Assembly (NCBI RefSeq): GCF_020886115.1
Contig: NZ_AP025185.1
Coordinates: forward strand, 496,001 to 560,000
From: Flavobacterium ammonificans
GTDB taxonomy: Bacteria > Bacteroidota > Bacteroidia > Flavobacteriales > Flavobacteriaceae
Length of the DNA: 64,000 nt
Reading direction: 5' to 3'
Positions 40,932 to 48,915 of this stretch are shown piece by piece; positions within the stretch are counted from its first letter, which is position 1; every line of letters starts with the position of its first letter. A model generated the notes under the pieces. The model had not been told where the DNA came from and made no database searches. It worked only from the letters and a program-made list of their open reading frames with translations. The translations under genes and the position numbers were made by a program.

Positions 40932-40986
40932 TTGTCTAAATAAAATTAATTTTTACATTTGCAATGTAGAATTAATCTAAATAAAA
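40932..40986 (+). promoter_or_regulatory. promoter and candidate metal-repressor site of the FecA-like receptor gene
   Basis: TTG (40932-40934), 19-base spacer, TACATTTG (40954-40961) is a consensus promoter. An 11-base word TCTAAATAAAA occurs twice, at 40935-40945 (in the spacer) and 40976-40986 (against the ATG). The second copy extends to AATTAATCTAAATAAA and is shared with the feoA leader, so it is a candidate operator for the DtxR-type regulator encoded at 44200. Confidence 0.55.
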
Positions 40987-43218
40987 ATGAAGAATATAAT
41001 TATCGCCTTAGTATCCTTAATTAGTACAGCTGCTATTGCCCAAAATTTCCCGCTTTTTAGCACTGATACTGTGAACAAACTAGAGCCTGTTGTAATTAAA
41101 TCCAAACAACAAAGCCCAGAAAGAATGCCAGAGATAAAAGAAAATGTTTTATTCTCAGGTAAAAAAAATGAAGTTTTGAAACTTTCTAACATCAATGGAA
41201 ATTTCACAACGAATAATGCCAGAGAAATTTTTTCAAGAATCCCTGGAGTTACCATTTGGGAAAATGAGGGATCTGGAATCCAAATTAATGTTGGGGTTCG
41301 CGGACTAAGTCCAAACAGAAGTTGGGAGTTAAATACCCGTCAAAACGGCTACGACATTTCATCAGATGTTTTTGGATATCCTGAGGCATATTATAATCCG
41401 CCATTAGAGGCTGTGGAAACGGTAGAATTAGTTCGTGGTGGGTCTGCATTGCAATTTGGACCTCAATTTGGAGGGATGTTAAACTACGTTTTAAAAAGAG
41501 AGACTAAAAAACCATTTTCTTTTGAAACACAAAATACAGTTGGAAGTTACGGCTTAATGAGTAGCTACAATGCCATTGGCGGAAAACACAATAAATTCTC
41601 TTATTATATCTATAATCATTCCCGTAGTGGCGATGGATGGAGAGAAAACAGCGAGTACACTGTTAGAAATACCCATGCATTCGTAGCTTATGATTTTTCT
41701 GAAAAAACGAAGTTATCTGCTGAATACACTAATATGGATTACAAAATGCAACAAGCTGGAGGTCTAACCGATAGTCAGTTTAATGCTAACTCTCAACAAT
41801 CTTTAAGAGAAAGAAACTGGTTCGGTACGCCTTGGAATGTACTTGCCATTAATTTTGACACTAAACTAAACAATCGTTTTTCATCTAATACCAAATTGTT
41901 TGGGCTTGTAGGAGAACGTAATAGTGTTGGGTTTACTGCAACTCCCAATGTTGAAGATGTAATTAACCCTGCTACAAATGATTTTGCAAATAGACGTGTT
42001 GACCGTGACTATTATAAAAATTTTGGAATTGAAAATCGTAATGTATTAAAATACAAACTAGGTAATAATGATAATAATCTTGCTTTTGGCGCGCGTCTTT
42101 ATAAAGCCAATACACGTCGTGTTCAAGATGGTAAAGGAACAACTGGAGCTGATTTTGATTTGTCAATTGACGGAAGGTACGGTAGAGATTTAGATTTTAC
42201 TACAGAAAATGTGGCTGTTTTTGCAGAAAATCAGTTCAAGGTTTCTGAAAAATTCAGTGTTACTCCAGGTGTTCGTTATGAATATATTAGAAATACAGGA
42301 GAAGGAAGATTTGGCATTAGTAATGGAAATGATGTAGCTATGCCTGTTAAATCGATAGCAAGAAACCAACCTTTGTTTGGGCTCGGAATGGAATATAAAT
42401 TTAGAACTACCAATATTTACGCCAATATTACCCAAGCTTTTAGACCTGTATTGTTTTCAGATTTTACACCGCCGGCAGTGACAGATGTCATCGACCCTAA
42501 TTTAAAAGATGCGAGTGGGTTTAATGCTGATTTAGGATTTAGAGGAACTCATAAAAACTATTTGAATTTTGATTTTAGTTTATTTTACTTAAGCTACAAT
42601 AATAGAATTGGTGGAATAAGACAATTTATTAATGATGATCCTACTAAAGGAACCTTCTTATTCAGAACCAATTTAGGAGAAACCATTAATAAAGGAATTG
42701 AAGGGTTCTTTAATTTGAATGTGACGCGCTTCTTCCAAATAGAAAAACCATACGGTAACTTGGATCTTTTTGCTTCCATTAGTTTTATTGATAGCCGTTA
42801 CACTGATTTTAGTATTTTCAGCACTACTGGTTCGGCTCCAAATGTAACAATTAGAGAAACCAATTTTTCAGGAAATAGAGTTGAAAATGCGCCGAGATAC
42901 ATTCATAATTTTGGACTTTCTTGGGGAAATAATAACTTTTCTACCACATTACAATACAGAATGTCTGGTAAAATTTTTACAGATGCTAACAATACGGTGG
43001 CGCCTTCATCAAACGGGGTAACAGGTATATTAGAGCAGTATCAAGTAATGGATTTCTCTTCTGAATATAAGTTCTTAAAACATTACAATGTTAGAGCAGG
43101 AGTAAACAATCTTTTGGATAAAAACTATGCTACAAGAAGAGCAGGAGGATATCCAGGGCCTGGTATTCTTCCGGGAGAAGGACGAACTTTCTACATCTCT
43201 TTAGGAATAAAACTGTAA
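40987..43218 (+). CDS. TonB-dependent receptor, FecA-like
   Basis: A 743-residue outer-membrane receptor. Signal peptide MKNIIIALVSLISTAAIAQ; plug domain with NAREIFSRIPGVTIWENEGSG, GLSPNRSWELNTRQNGYD and VELVRGGSALQFGPQFGGMLN; then a 22-strand-type barrel ending in TFYISLGIKL. The plug residues are close to FecA, so ferric citrate or another ferric chelate is the likely cargo. It has no N-terminal signalling (STN) extension, so transcriptional signalling as in FecIR is unlikely. It lies 73 bases after feoB with its own promoter. Confidence 0.9.
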   Translation: MKNIIIALVSLISTAAIAQNFPLFSTDTVNKLEPVVIKSKQQSPERMPEIKENVLFSGKKNEVLKLSNINGNFTTNNAREIFSRIPGVTIWENEGSGIQINVGVRGLSPNRSWELNTRQNGYDISSDVFGYPEAYYNPPLEAVETVELVRGGSALQFGPQFGGMLNYVLKRETKKPFSFETQNTVGSYGLMSSYNAIGGKHNKFSYYIYNHSRSGDGWRENSEYTVRNTHAFVAYDFSEKTKLSAEYTNMDYKMQQAGGLTDSQFNANSQQSLRERNWFGTPWNVLAINFDTKLNNRFSSNTKLFGLVGERNSVGFTATPNVEDVINPATNDFANRRVDRDYYKNFGIENRNVLKYKLGNNDNNLAFGARLYKANTRRVQDGKGTTGADFDLSIDGRYGRDLDFTTENVAVFAENQFKVSEKFSVTPGVRYEYIRNTGEGRFGISNGNDVAMPVKSIARNQPLFGLGMEYKFRTTNIYANITQAFRPVLFSDFTPPAVTDVIDPNLKDASGFNADLGFRGTHKNYLNFDFSLFYLSYNNRIGGIRQFINDDPTKGTFLFRTNLGETINKGIEGFFNLNVTRFFQIEKPYGNLDLFASISFIDSRYTDFSIFSTTGSAPNVTIRETNFSGNRVENAPRYIHNFGLSWGNNNFSTTLQYRMSGKIFTDANNTVAPSSNGVTGILEQYQVMDFSSEYKFLKHYNVRAGVNNLLDKNYATRRAGGYPGPGILPGEGRTFYISLGIKL

Positions 43219-43244
43219 TCTTTAACTAAGAAATAGCCAAGAAA

Positions 43245-43382
43245 ATGGAAAACAATATCATACAAGAAATAATTGCTTTCACTTTCTTGGCTATATCAAT
43301 TGGATTTTTGTTTAAAAAATACTTTTGGAAGAAAAAAAAATCAGATAAAAATTGTGGCAAAGACGATTGTGGCTGTCATTAA
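43245..43382 (+). CDS. FeoB-associated Cys-rich small membrane protein
   Basis: A 45-codon gene, ATG 43245 to TAA 43382. Residues about 8-23 form one membrane helix (EIIAFTFLAISIGFLF), followed by a Lys cluster and a cysteine tail NCGKDDCGCH with Cys at 37, 42 and 44. This is the FeoB-associated Cys-rich membrane protein pattern. It is 26 bases after the FecA-like receptor rather than next to feoB. Its last four bases overlap the convergent ZIP gene stop. The tail probably handles Fe2+ or an Fe-S centre (inference). Confidence 0.75.
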   Translation: MENNIIQEIIAFTFLAISIGFLFKKYFWKKKKSDKNCGKDDCGCH

Positions 43383-44197
43383 CCTAAAGCTACATCTAGC
43401 ATCATCATCACAATAAATCCACCTATAAACCCTAGCGTTGCAATATCTGTATTTTTATCCTGTTGGGTTTCAGGAATCACTTCTTCAACTACTACAAAAA
43501 TCATAGCGCCAGCTGCAAATGCTAAAGCATACGGCAATAAGGGTGTGAAAAAGGTAACCGCTACGGCTCCCATAACTGCTGCAATAGGTTCAACAATAGC
43601 AGAAGATTGTCCATACATAAAACTCTTCCATCGGCTCATTCCCATTCGGCGTAAAGGCATAGAAACGGCAACTCCTTCTGGGAAATTTTGAATTCCAATT
43701 CCAATCGCCAAAGTCAAAGCGCCCGCAATAGAAGCTTCCGGAATTCCGGCTGCCACACCTCCAAATAAAACACCAACTGCTAATCCTTCAGGAATATTGT
43801 GTAAGGTAATTGCCAAAACAAGTAAAGTGGTTCGTTGCCAAGGTGATTTCACCCCTTCGGTTTCCTGAAAATTAATGTGTAAATGAGGCAAGACTTTATC
43901 CAAACCAAAAATAAATAAGGCGCCTAGAAAAAAACCTATCGAAGCAGGGATAACTTTAGCAAATCCTTCTCCTCCACTCATTTCGATAGCAGGCGCTAAT
44001 AAACTCCAAAAACTGGCAGCTACCATAACGCCGCCTGTAAAACCAAGCATTCCATCTAAAACTACTCTATTCATTGTTTTAAAAAAAAGAACAAATGAAG
44101 CGCCTAAAGCAGTTAAAAACCATGTAAATAGCGTAGCATATAAAGCCGCTAAAACCGGATCAATACTTTCAAAAAAATGAATTATATCTTCAAACAT
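43379..44197 (-). CDS. ZIP-family metal transporter
   Basis: A 272-residue inner-membrane divalent-metal transporter with about eight helices. Metal-site helices are clear: LAITLHNIPEGLAVGVLFGG (helix 4, His-Asn-x-Pro-Glu) and IGIGIQNFPEGVAVSMPL (helix 5). The loop between helices 3 and 4 carries HLHINFQ. It probably imports Zn2+, Mn2+ or Fe2+. It is two bases downstream of dtxR on the same strand, so regulator and transporter form one operon. Confidence 0.93.
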   Translation of the reverse strand: MFEDIIHFFESIDPVLAALYATLFTWFLTALGASFVLFFKTMNRVVLDGMLGFTGGVMVAASFWSLLAPAIEMSGGEGFAKVIPASIGFFLGALFIFGLDKVLPHLHINFQETEGVKSPWQRTTLLVLAITLHNIPEGLAVGVLFGGVAAGIPEASIAGALTLAIGIGIQNFPEGVAVSMPLRRMGMSRWKSFMYGQSSAIVEPIAAVMGAVAVTFFTPLLPYALAFAAGAMIFVVVEEVIPETQQDKNTDIATLGFIGGFIVMMMLDVALG

Positions 44198-44199
44198 AC

Positions 44200-44847
44200 T
44201 TATTGAACATAAAGATTAGTTGCAATTTTATTCGATATTGTTAACTCTTTGCCATCCAATTCGATAACAATTGAGTTGTCAAAAGATTCTTTTTCCAAAA
44301 CCTTGATATGAGAACCTAAAGTAATTTTTTGTTTATTCAAATATTGTAAAAATTCTACCGAAGAATCTTTTACGCCAACGCACAGAAAGAGTTTTTGATG
44401 TGCTACTTCTGACAATAATGATTTATTAATTTTTCGAATCTCTCCTTTTTGATCCGGAATAGGATCTCCGTGAGGATCTGTATTTGGGAAGCCTAAAAAC
44501 GCATCGAGCTTGTTAGTTAATTTTTCTGATTTTATATGTTCTAATTCTTCTGCAATGTCATGAACTTCATCCCAAGAAAAACCTAGTTTTTCTACTAAAA
44601 AAACCTCCCATAATCGGTGTTTTCTAACAATCATTTTGGCTTCTCTAAGCCCCGTTTCAGTTAACGTTACTCCATAATATTTTTGGTGAGAAACCAAATT
44701 CTTTTCAGATAATTTTTTTACCATATCCGTCACCGAAGAGGCTTTAGTATTGAGTACAATTGCAATCGCATTCGTATTCACCCCTTTTGGTGTACTAGAT
44801 GATAAATGGTAAATCACCTTAATGTAGTTTTCTTCAGAGCTAGTCAT
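44200..44847 (-). CDS. DtxR/MntR-family metal-dependent repressor
   Basis: A 215-residue regulator. N-terminal winged helix (EENYIKVIYHLSS, NAIAIVLNTKASSVTDMVKKLSEKNLV), a metal-binding dimerisation domain with VHDIAEELEHIKSEKL (Glu/His ligands) and a C-terminal FeoA/SH3-like domain (ITLGSHIKVLEKESFDNSIVIELDGK). The architecture is that of iron- or manganese-sensing DtxR proteins. ATG 44847 (MTSSEENYIK) is preferred over 44865. It stands divergent from a TonB receptor with TTAGAT-type words between, and next to ZIP, so it likely controls this block. Confidence 0.9.
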   Translation of the reverse strand: MTSSEENYIKVIYHLSSSTPKGVNTNAIAIVLNTKASSVTDMVKKLSEKNLVSHQKYYGVTLTETGLREAKMIVRKHRLWEVFLVEKLGFSWDEVHDIAEELEHIKSEKLTNKLDAFLGFPNTDPHGDPIPDQKGEIRKINKSLLSEVAHQKLFLCVGVKDSSVEFLQYLNKQKITLGSHIKVLEKESFDNSIVIELDGKELTISNKIATNLYVQ

Positions 44848-44874
44848 TGAACAAATTTTTATCAAATTTAAAAA

Positions 44875-44925
44875 ATTATTTTAGATTAATTAAAATTATT
44901 TTTAGATTTACCTAAAAATTAGATT
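44875..44925. promoter_or_regulatory. candidate DtxR-type operators in the dtxR/receptor divergent gap
   Basis: TTTTAGATTAATTAAAA (44879-44895) and TTTTTAGATTTACCTAAAAA (about 44899-44918) are palindromic and contain the TTAG/CTAA half-sites of DtxR-type boxes. The first contains ATTAATCTAAAA on the minus strand, close to the word before the FecA-like gene. The region serves both divergent genes. Confidence 0.5.
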
Positions 44926-44933
44926 TCAATTTG

Positions 44934-46982
44934 ATGAAAAAACTATTGTTTTTTATTGTTGCCTTTTCTACTCAACTATATAGTCAAACAACTGACACCG
45001 TTGCAAAAAAAGAAAAAGTGAAACTAGAGCTCGACGAAGTGGTTGTTTCTGGTACGCTTAAACCAATGCGGAGATTACAAACTCCTGTCCCAGTAGAAAT
45101 AATAACAGCTACATTTTTAAAACAAAATCCTACCGCAAATATCTTTGATGCATTACAAAATGTAAATGGCTTGCGTCCGCAAAACAATTGTAATGTTTGT
45201 AATACTGGCGACATTCGCATCAATGGTTTAGACGGTCCCTACACGATGGTAACTATTGATGGCATGCCCATCGTGAGTGCCTTAGGAACAGTTTACGGCT
45301 TATCCGGAATACCCAACTCGATGATTGATAGAATAGAAGTGGTTAAAGGCGCTGCCTCAACTTTATATGGAAGTGAAGCGGTCGGAGGATTGATCAACAT
45401 AATTACCAAAAGACCAAAAACGGTTCCAACTATTACAGCCGATATTTTCTCCACTTCCTGGTTAGAAACCAATATCGATTTAGGGTATAGAGCTAATTTT
45501 GGCAAAAAAGTAGATGCGCTAATTGGAGTAAACTATTTTAAATACAACCATCCTGTTGACAACAATAATGACAATTTCACCGACCTCTCCTTGCAGGATC
45601 GAGTTTCACTATTTTCAAAATTAAATTTTAGCAGAAAATCTCAAAAAGAGCTCAGCTTGGTTTCTCGTTATTTATATGAGGACCGATGGGGCGGTGAAAT
45701 GCAATGGAATAAAGGTTTTAGAGGAGGAAACGAAGTATATGGAGAAAGTATTTATACTTCTCGTTACGAATTTCTTGGGAAATATGAACTCCCTGTTCAA
45801 GAAAAAATGTATTTCCAATTCTCAATTATTGGTCATGATCAAAATTCTGTATATGGCAATTCTACATTTCTTGCTAATCAAAAAATTGCTTTTGGACAAT
45901 TCCTTTGGGATAAGAATTGGAAGAACAATTCATTTCTTTTTGGAAGCGCCTTCAGATACCAATACTATAATGACAATACGCCTGCTACTAACAACGCGAA
46001 TCATTCTAAAATTTACAGCCTATTTGCACAAGATGAAATTACTTTTTCAGACAAAACAAGTACTCTCCTTGGACTGCGTTATGATTACAATTCAGCACAT
46101 GGCTCTATAGTAACCCCTCGTTTTGCTTTTAAATACAAGCCCACTCCCAATGATATTTTACGATTCAATTTTGGAACCGGTTTTAGAGTAGTTAACCTTT
46201 TTACCGAAGATCATCAAGCATTATCTGGAGCGAGAGATGTCATATTGACCTCTAATCTTGAGCCAGAAACATCGTATAACGTAAATTTTAACTACCTGAA
46301 AAAATACAGCTTAACAAATGCTGGAGTCATTAATTTAGAATTTTCTTCTTGGTACACCTATTTTACGAATCGGATTTTTGCCAATTATGATTTGAATCCC
46401 GATCAAATTGTATACGATAATTTGAACGGCTATTCTAAAATTTTTGGGCTTAGCTCAAATGTAGATTGGATCACACCATTCGGTCTAAAAGCCAGTCTTG
46501 GCGCCAGCTATTTTGATCCTTTAACAATGCAAGACGACCAAAGATTTGTACCCCTTTTTACAGAAAAATTTTCGGTTAACTGGGCTGTTAGTTATGAAAT
46601 TCCGTCTTGGCATTTAGCCATTGATTACACTGGAAATCTTACTGGGCCAATGCGTTTGCCTCTACTTGGTCCACTTGATCCTCGTCGAGAAACTTCTCTT
46701 CCATTTAGTATCCAAAACATCCAATTTACATTTAAAAAAATTCATAATTTGGAAATCTACACGGGGATAAAAAATTTACTAAACTGGACGCCTAATCGCA
46801 ACAATCCGTTTTTAATTGCTCGTGCCAACGATCCTTTTGACAAAAATGTGCAATTTGATCCTAATGGCAATGTGGTACCAACTGTTGACAATCCTTATGG
46901 TTTGACATTCGATCCAACTTATGCTTATGGCCCTAACCAAGGGATTCGCTTTTTTGCTGGACTACGATTTCATATTGACTAA
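44934..46982 (+). CDS. TonB-dependent receptor with Cys-containing plug
   Basis: A 682-residue outer-membrane receptor (ATG 44934; a TTG three bases earlier is also possible). Signal peptide MKKLLFFIVAFSTQLYSQ; plug with ELDEVVVSGTLKPMRRLQTP, a CNVC pair followed by NTGDIRINGLDGPYTMVTID, and IEVVKGAASTLYGSEAVGGLINIITK; then a barrel ending FFAGLRFHID. The NNCNVCNTGDIRI motif is a recurrent Bacteroidota feature. The cargo is unknown, but the position divergent from dtxR points to a metal or metal chelate. Confidence 0.9.
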   Translation: MKKLLFFIVAFSTQLYSQTTDTVAKKEKVKLELDEVVVSGTLKPMRRLQTPVPVEIITATFLKQNPTANIFDALQNVNGLRPQNNCNVCNTGDIRINGLDGPYTMVTIDGMPIVSALGTVYGLSGIPNSMIDRIEVVKGAASTLYGSEAVGGLINIITKRPKTVPTITADIFSTSWLETNIDLGYRANFGKKVDALIGVNYFKYNHPVDNNNDNFTDLSLQDRVSLFSKLNFSRKSQKELSLVSRYLYEDRWGGEMQWNKGFRGGNEVYGESIYTSRYEFLGKYELPVQEKMYFQFSIIGHDQNSVYGNSTFLANQKIAFGQFLWDKNWKNNSFLFGSAFRYQYYNDNTPATNNANHSKIYSLFAQDEITFSDKTSTLLGLRYDYNSAHGSIVTPRFAFKYKPTPNDILRFNFGTGFRVVNLFTEDHQALSGARDVILTSNLEPETSYNVNFNYLKKYSLTNAGVINLEFSSWYTYFTNRIFANYDLNPDQIVYDNLNGYSKIFGLSSNVDWITPFGLKASLGASYFDPLTMQDDQRFVPLFTEKFSVNWAVSYEIPSWHLAIDYTGNLTGPMRLPLLGPLDPRRETSLPFSIQNIQFTFKKIHNLEIYTGIKNLLNWTPNRNNPFLIARANDPFDKNVQFDPNGNVVPTVDNPYGLTFDPTYAYGPNQGIRFFAGLRFHID

Positions 46983-47023
46983 CATTTTAATCTTATCTTG
47001 TTTTTATTACTTATTTTTGAAAC

Positions 47024-48169
47024 ATGAAGCAATACGACTACATTTTTACTGGCTCAGGCTTATCCGCTTTAATGACGGTATACAAAATGATTCTGTCTCA
47101 AAAATTTCAAACCAAAAGTATTTTGCTTTTGGACGAAAACGCAAAACAAACTAACGATCGAACTTGGTGTTTTTGGGAACAAAAAGAAACTCTTTGGGAA
47201 AACTCTATTTCAAAAAAATGGAATTCGGTGCTGTTTGCCAATGCTGATTTTAAACGAAACTTAGAATTACACCCCTACCAATACAACAAAATTCAGGGAT
47301 TGGATTTTTACAACCAACTATTGGAATTGATTGTAAATCAAAAAAATATTGATTTTGTCCAAGAAAAAGTCCTTGCAATAGAAGAATCAGAAAGTATTGT
47401 TTTGGTAAAAACCGAAAGTCAAAGTTATTCTTGTAGCCAAGTTTTCAATTCGATTTACAATCCTTCATTAGTTACCAATCAGTCGAAATATCCTTTGTTG
47501 CAGCAGCATTTTGTGGGTTGGTTTATTAAAACCGAAAAGCCAATATTCAATCCCGAGCAAGCTACTTTCATGGATTTTTCGGTGGCGCAAAAAGGAAACA
47601 CCCGTTTTATGTATGTTTTGCCTACTTCAGAAACCGAAGCCTTGTTGGAATACACTTTGTTTTCAAAAGACTTGCTTTCAAAAGAAGAATATGAAACCAA
47701 AATCGAAAATTACATTCAAAAATTAGGTATTCAAAACTATAAAATTGTTGAAAAAGAGTTTGGGAATATCCCTATGACTTGTTACCCTTTTTGGAAACAC
47801 AATACCCAAAATGTAATTAATATTGGTACCGCAGGAGGTTGGACCAAAGCCAGTACAGGCTTTACCTTCAAAAATTCCGACCAAAAATCAACTGAATTAG
47901 TTTCGTTTTTAGAAACTCAAACCGATTTTAGAAAGTTCCATAAAAAGACTAAATTCTGGTGGTACGATTTGCTTTTGTTAGACATTTTAGACCAAAAAAA
48001 TGAAACAGGAGCTGCCATTTTTTCTGCCCTTTTTCAAAAAGGAAATGCAGCACTTATTCTTAAATTTTTGGATGAAAAAACTTCGTTTTGGGAAGATTTA
48101 CAAGTCATTTGGAAATGCCCAAAAGGACTTTTTATCAATGCTTTATTAAAACGACTATTCCGATTTTAA
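47024..48169 (+). CDS. crtY: lycopene beta-cyclase
   Basis: A 381-residue flavoprotein that closes the beta-ionone rings of lycopene in carotenoid synthesis. N-terminal FAD-binding segment DYIFTGSGLSALMTVYKM, the cyclase hallmark NDRTWCFWEQ (about 43-52), and NIGTAGGWTKASTGFTF as the flavin-contact motif. No other crt gene is in the window, so the product (for example zeaxanthin) is inferred from common flavobacterial pigments. It lies 41 bases after the receptor. Confidence 0.92.
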   Translation: MKQYDYIFTGSGLSALMTVYKMILSQKFQTKSILLLDENAKQTNDRTWCFWEQKETLWENSISKKWNSVLFANADFKRNLELHPYQYNKIQGLDFYNQLLELIVNQKNIDFVQEKVLAIEESESIVLVKTESQSYSCSQVFNSIYNPSLVTNQSKYPLLQQHFVGWFIKTEKPIFNPEQATFMDFSVAQKGNTRFMYVLPTSETEALLEYTLFSKDLLSKEEYETKIENYIQKLGIQNYKIVEKEFGNIPMTCYPFWKHNTQNVINIGTAGGWTKASTGFTFKNSDQKSTELVSFLETQTDFRKFHKKTKFWWYDLLLLDILDQKNETGAAIFSALFQKGNAALILKFLDEKTSFWEDLQVIWKCPKGLFINALLKRLFRF

Positions 48170-48232
48170 TTTAGCTATTCAACGATAACAAATCTTTATG
48201 ATTTGATTACTTCTTTAGACCAGATTTCTATT

Positions 48233-48240
48233 TATCTTTG
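48233..48240 (+). promoter_or_regulatory. TAnnTTTG -7 box for the bacilliredoxin gene
   Basis: TATCTTTG lies 53 bases before ATG 48294. No TTG at the right distance, so only the -7 part is supported. Confidence 0.4.
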
Positions 48241-48293
48241 CCTAAGATTTTTTGAATCAAATATCGTATATCATTAATTTAATATAAATAATT

Positions 48294-48704
48294 ATGTATC
48301 CAGAAGAAATGGTAAGACCAATGAAAGCGGAATTAGTTGACGCTGGTTTTCAAGATTTACATACTGCTGAGGCTGTTGAAAACGCCATCAAAGGAGCAGG
48401 AACTACTTTAGTAGTAGTGAATTCTGTTTGTGGTTGTGCTGCAAGAAACGCACGTCCGGGAGCAAAAATGAGTTTAGAAGGTGCTAAAAAACCAGATCAT
48501 TTGATTACGGTTTTTGCAGGAGTTGATAAAGAAGCAGTTGATGCAGCGCGTCAACACATGTTCCCTTTTCCTCCATCTTCACCAAGTATGGCTTTGTTCA
48601 AAGACGGTGAATTAGTTCATATGTTAGAGCGTCACCATATTGAAGGTCGCCCTGCTGAATTAATCGCAGAAAACTTACAAGACGCTTACGCAGAGTTTTG
48701 TTAA
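48294..48704 (+). CDS. bacilliredoxin, BrxA/BrxB (YphP/YqiW) family
   Basis: A 136-residue thioredoxin-fold protein with the CGC active site (Cys46-Gly-Cys48) in [15 protein letters not shown]. In Firmicutes these remove bacillithiol from oxidised proteins. N-terminal [19 protein letters not shown] and C-terminal [20 protein letters not shown] are typical. It is followed by a hairpin with a T-run (48744-48807) serving as terminator. Confidence 0.95.
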   Translation: MYPEEMVRPMKAELVDAGFQDLHTAEAVENAIKGAGTTLVVVNSVCGCAARNARPGAKMSLEGAKKPDHLITVFAGVDKEAVDAARQHMFPFPPSSPSMALFKDGELVHMLERHHIEGRPAELIAENLQDAYAEFC

Positions 48705-48743
48705 ACTTACCGCTAAGTCGCTAAGTCAGAAAGAAAATTATTT

Positions 48744-48807
48744 ACCGCAGATTCGCAAATTACAATCTTCATAAAAGAAGAAAATTTGCGAATTTGCGGT
48801 TTTTTTA
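48744..48807 (+). terminator. terminator formed by a CGCAGATTCGCA-family palindromic repeat
   Basis: ACCGCAGATTCGCAAATT (48744-48761) and AATTTGCGAATTTGCGGT (48783-48800) pair with one mismatch, followed by TTTTTT. It is the same repeat family as 9434-9476, here placed as a rightward terminator after the bacilliredoxin gene. A short tandem CGCTAAGT (48713-48725) precedes it. Confidence 0.7.
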
Positions 48808-48827
48808 TGGTCCTTTGAGAAAAATCT

Positions 48828-48858
48828 TTGTGTGCTTTGTGGTTAAATACTATCTTTG
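48828..48858 (+). promoter_or_regulatory. promoter of trhO
   Basis: TTG (48828-48830), 20-base spacer, TATCTTTG (48851-48858), about 58 bases upstream of ATG 48916: a consensus Bacteroidota promoter. Confidence 0.75.
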
Positions 48859-48915
48859 CACATGAGTTCTTCCATTTAGAACTCCTACATAATTTCTCAC
48901 TTAAACGTTTATAGC

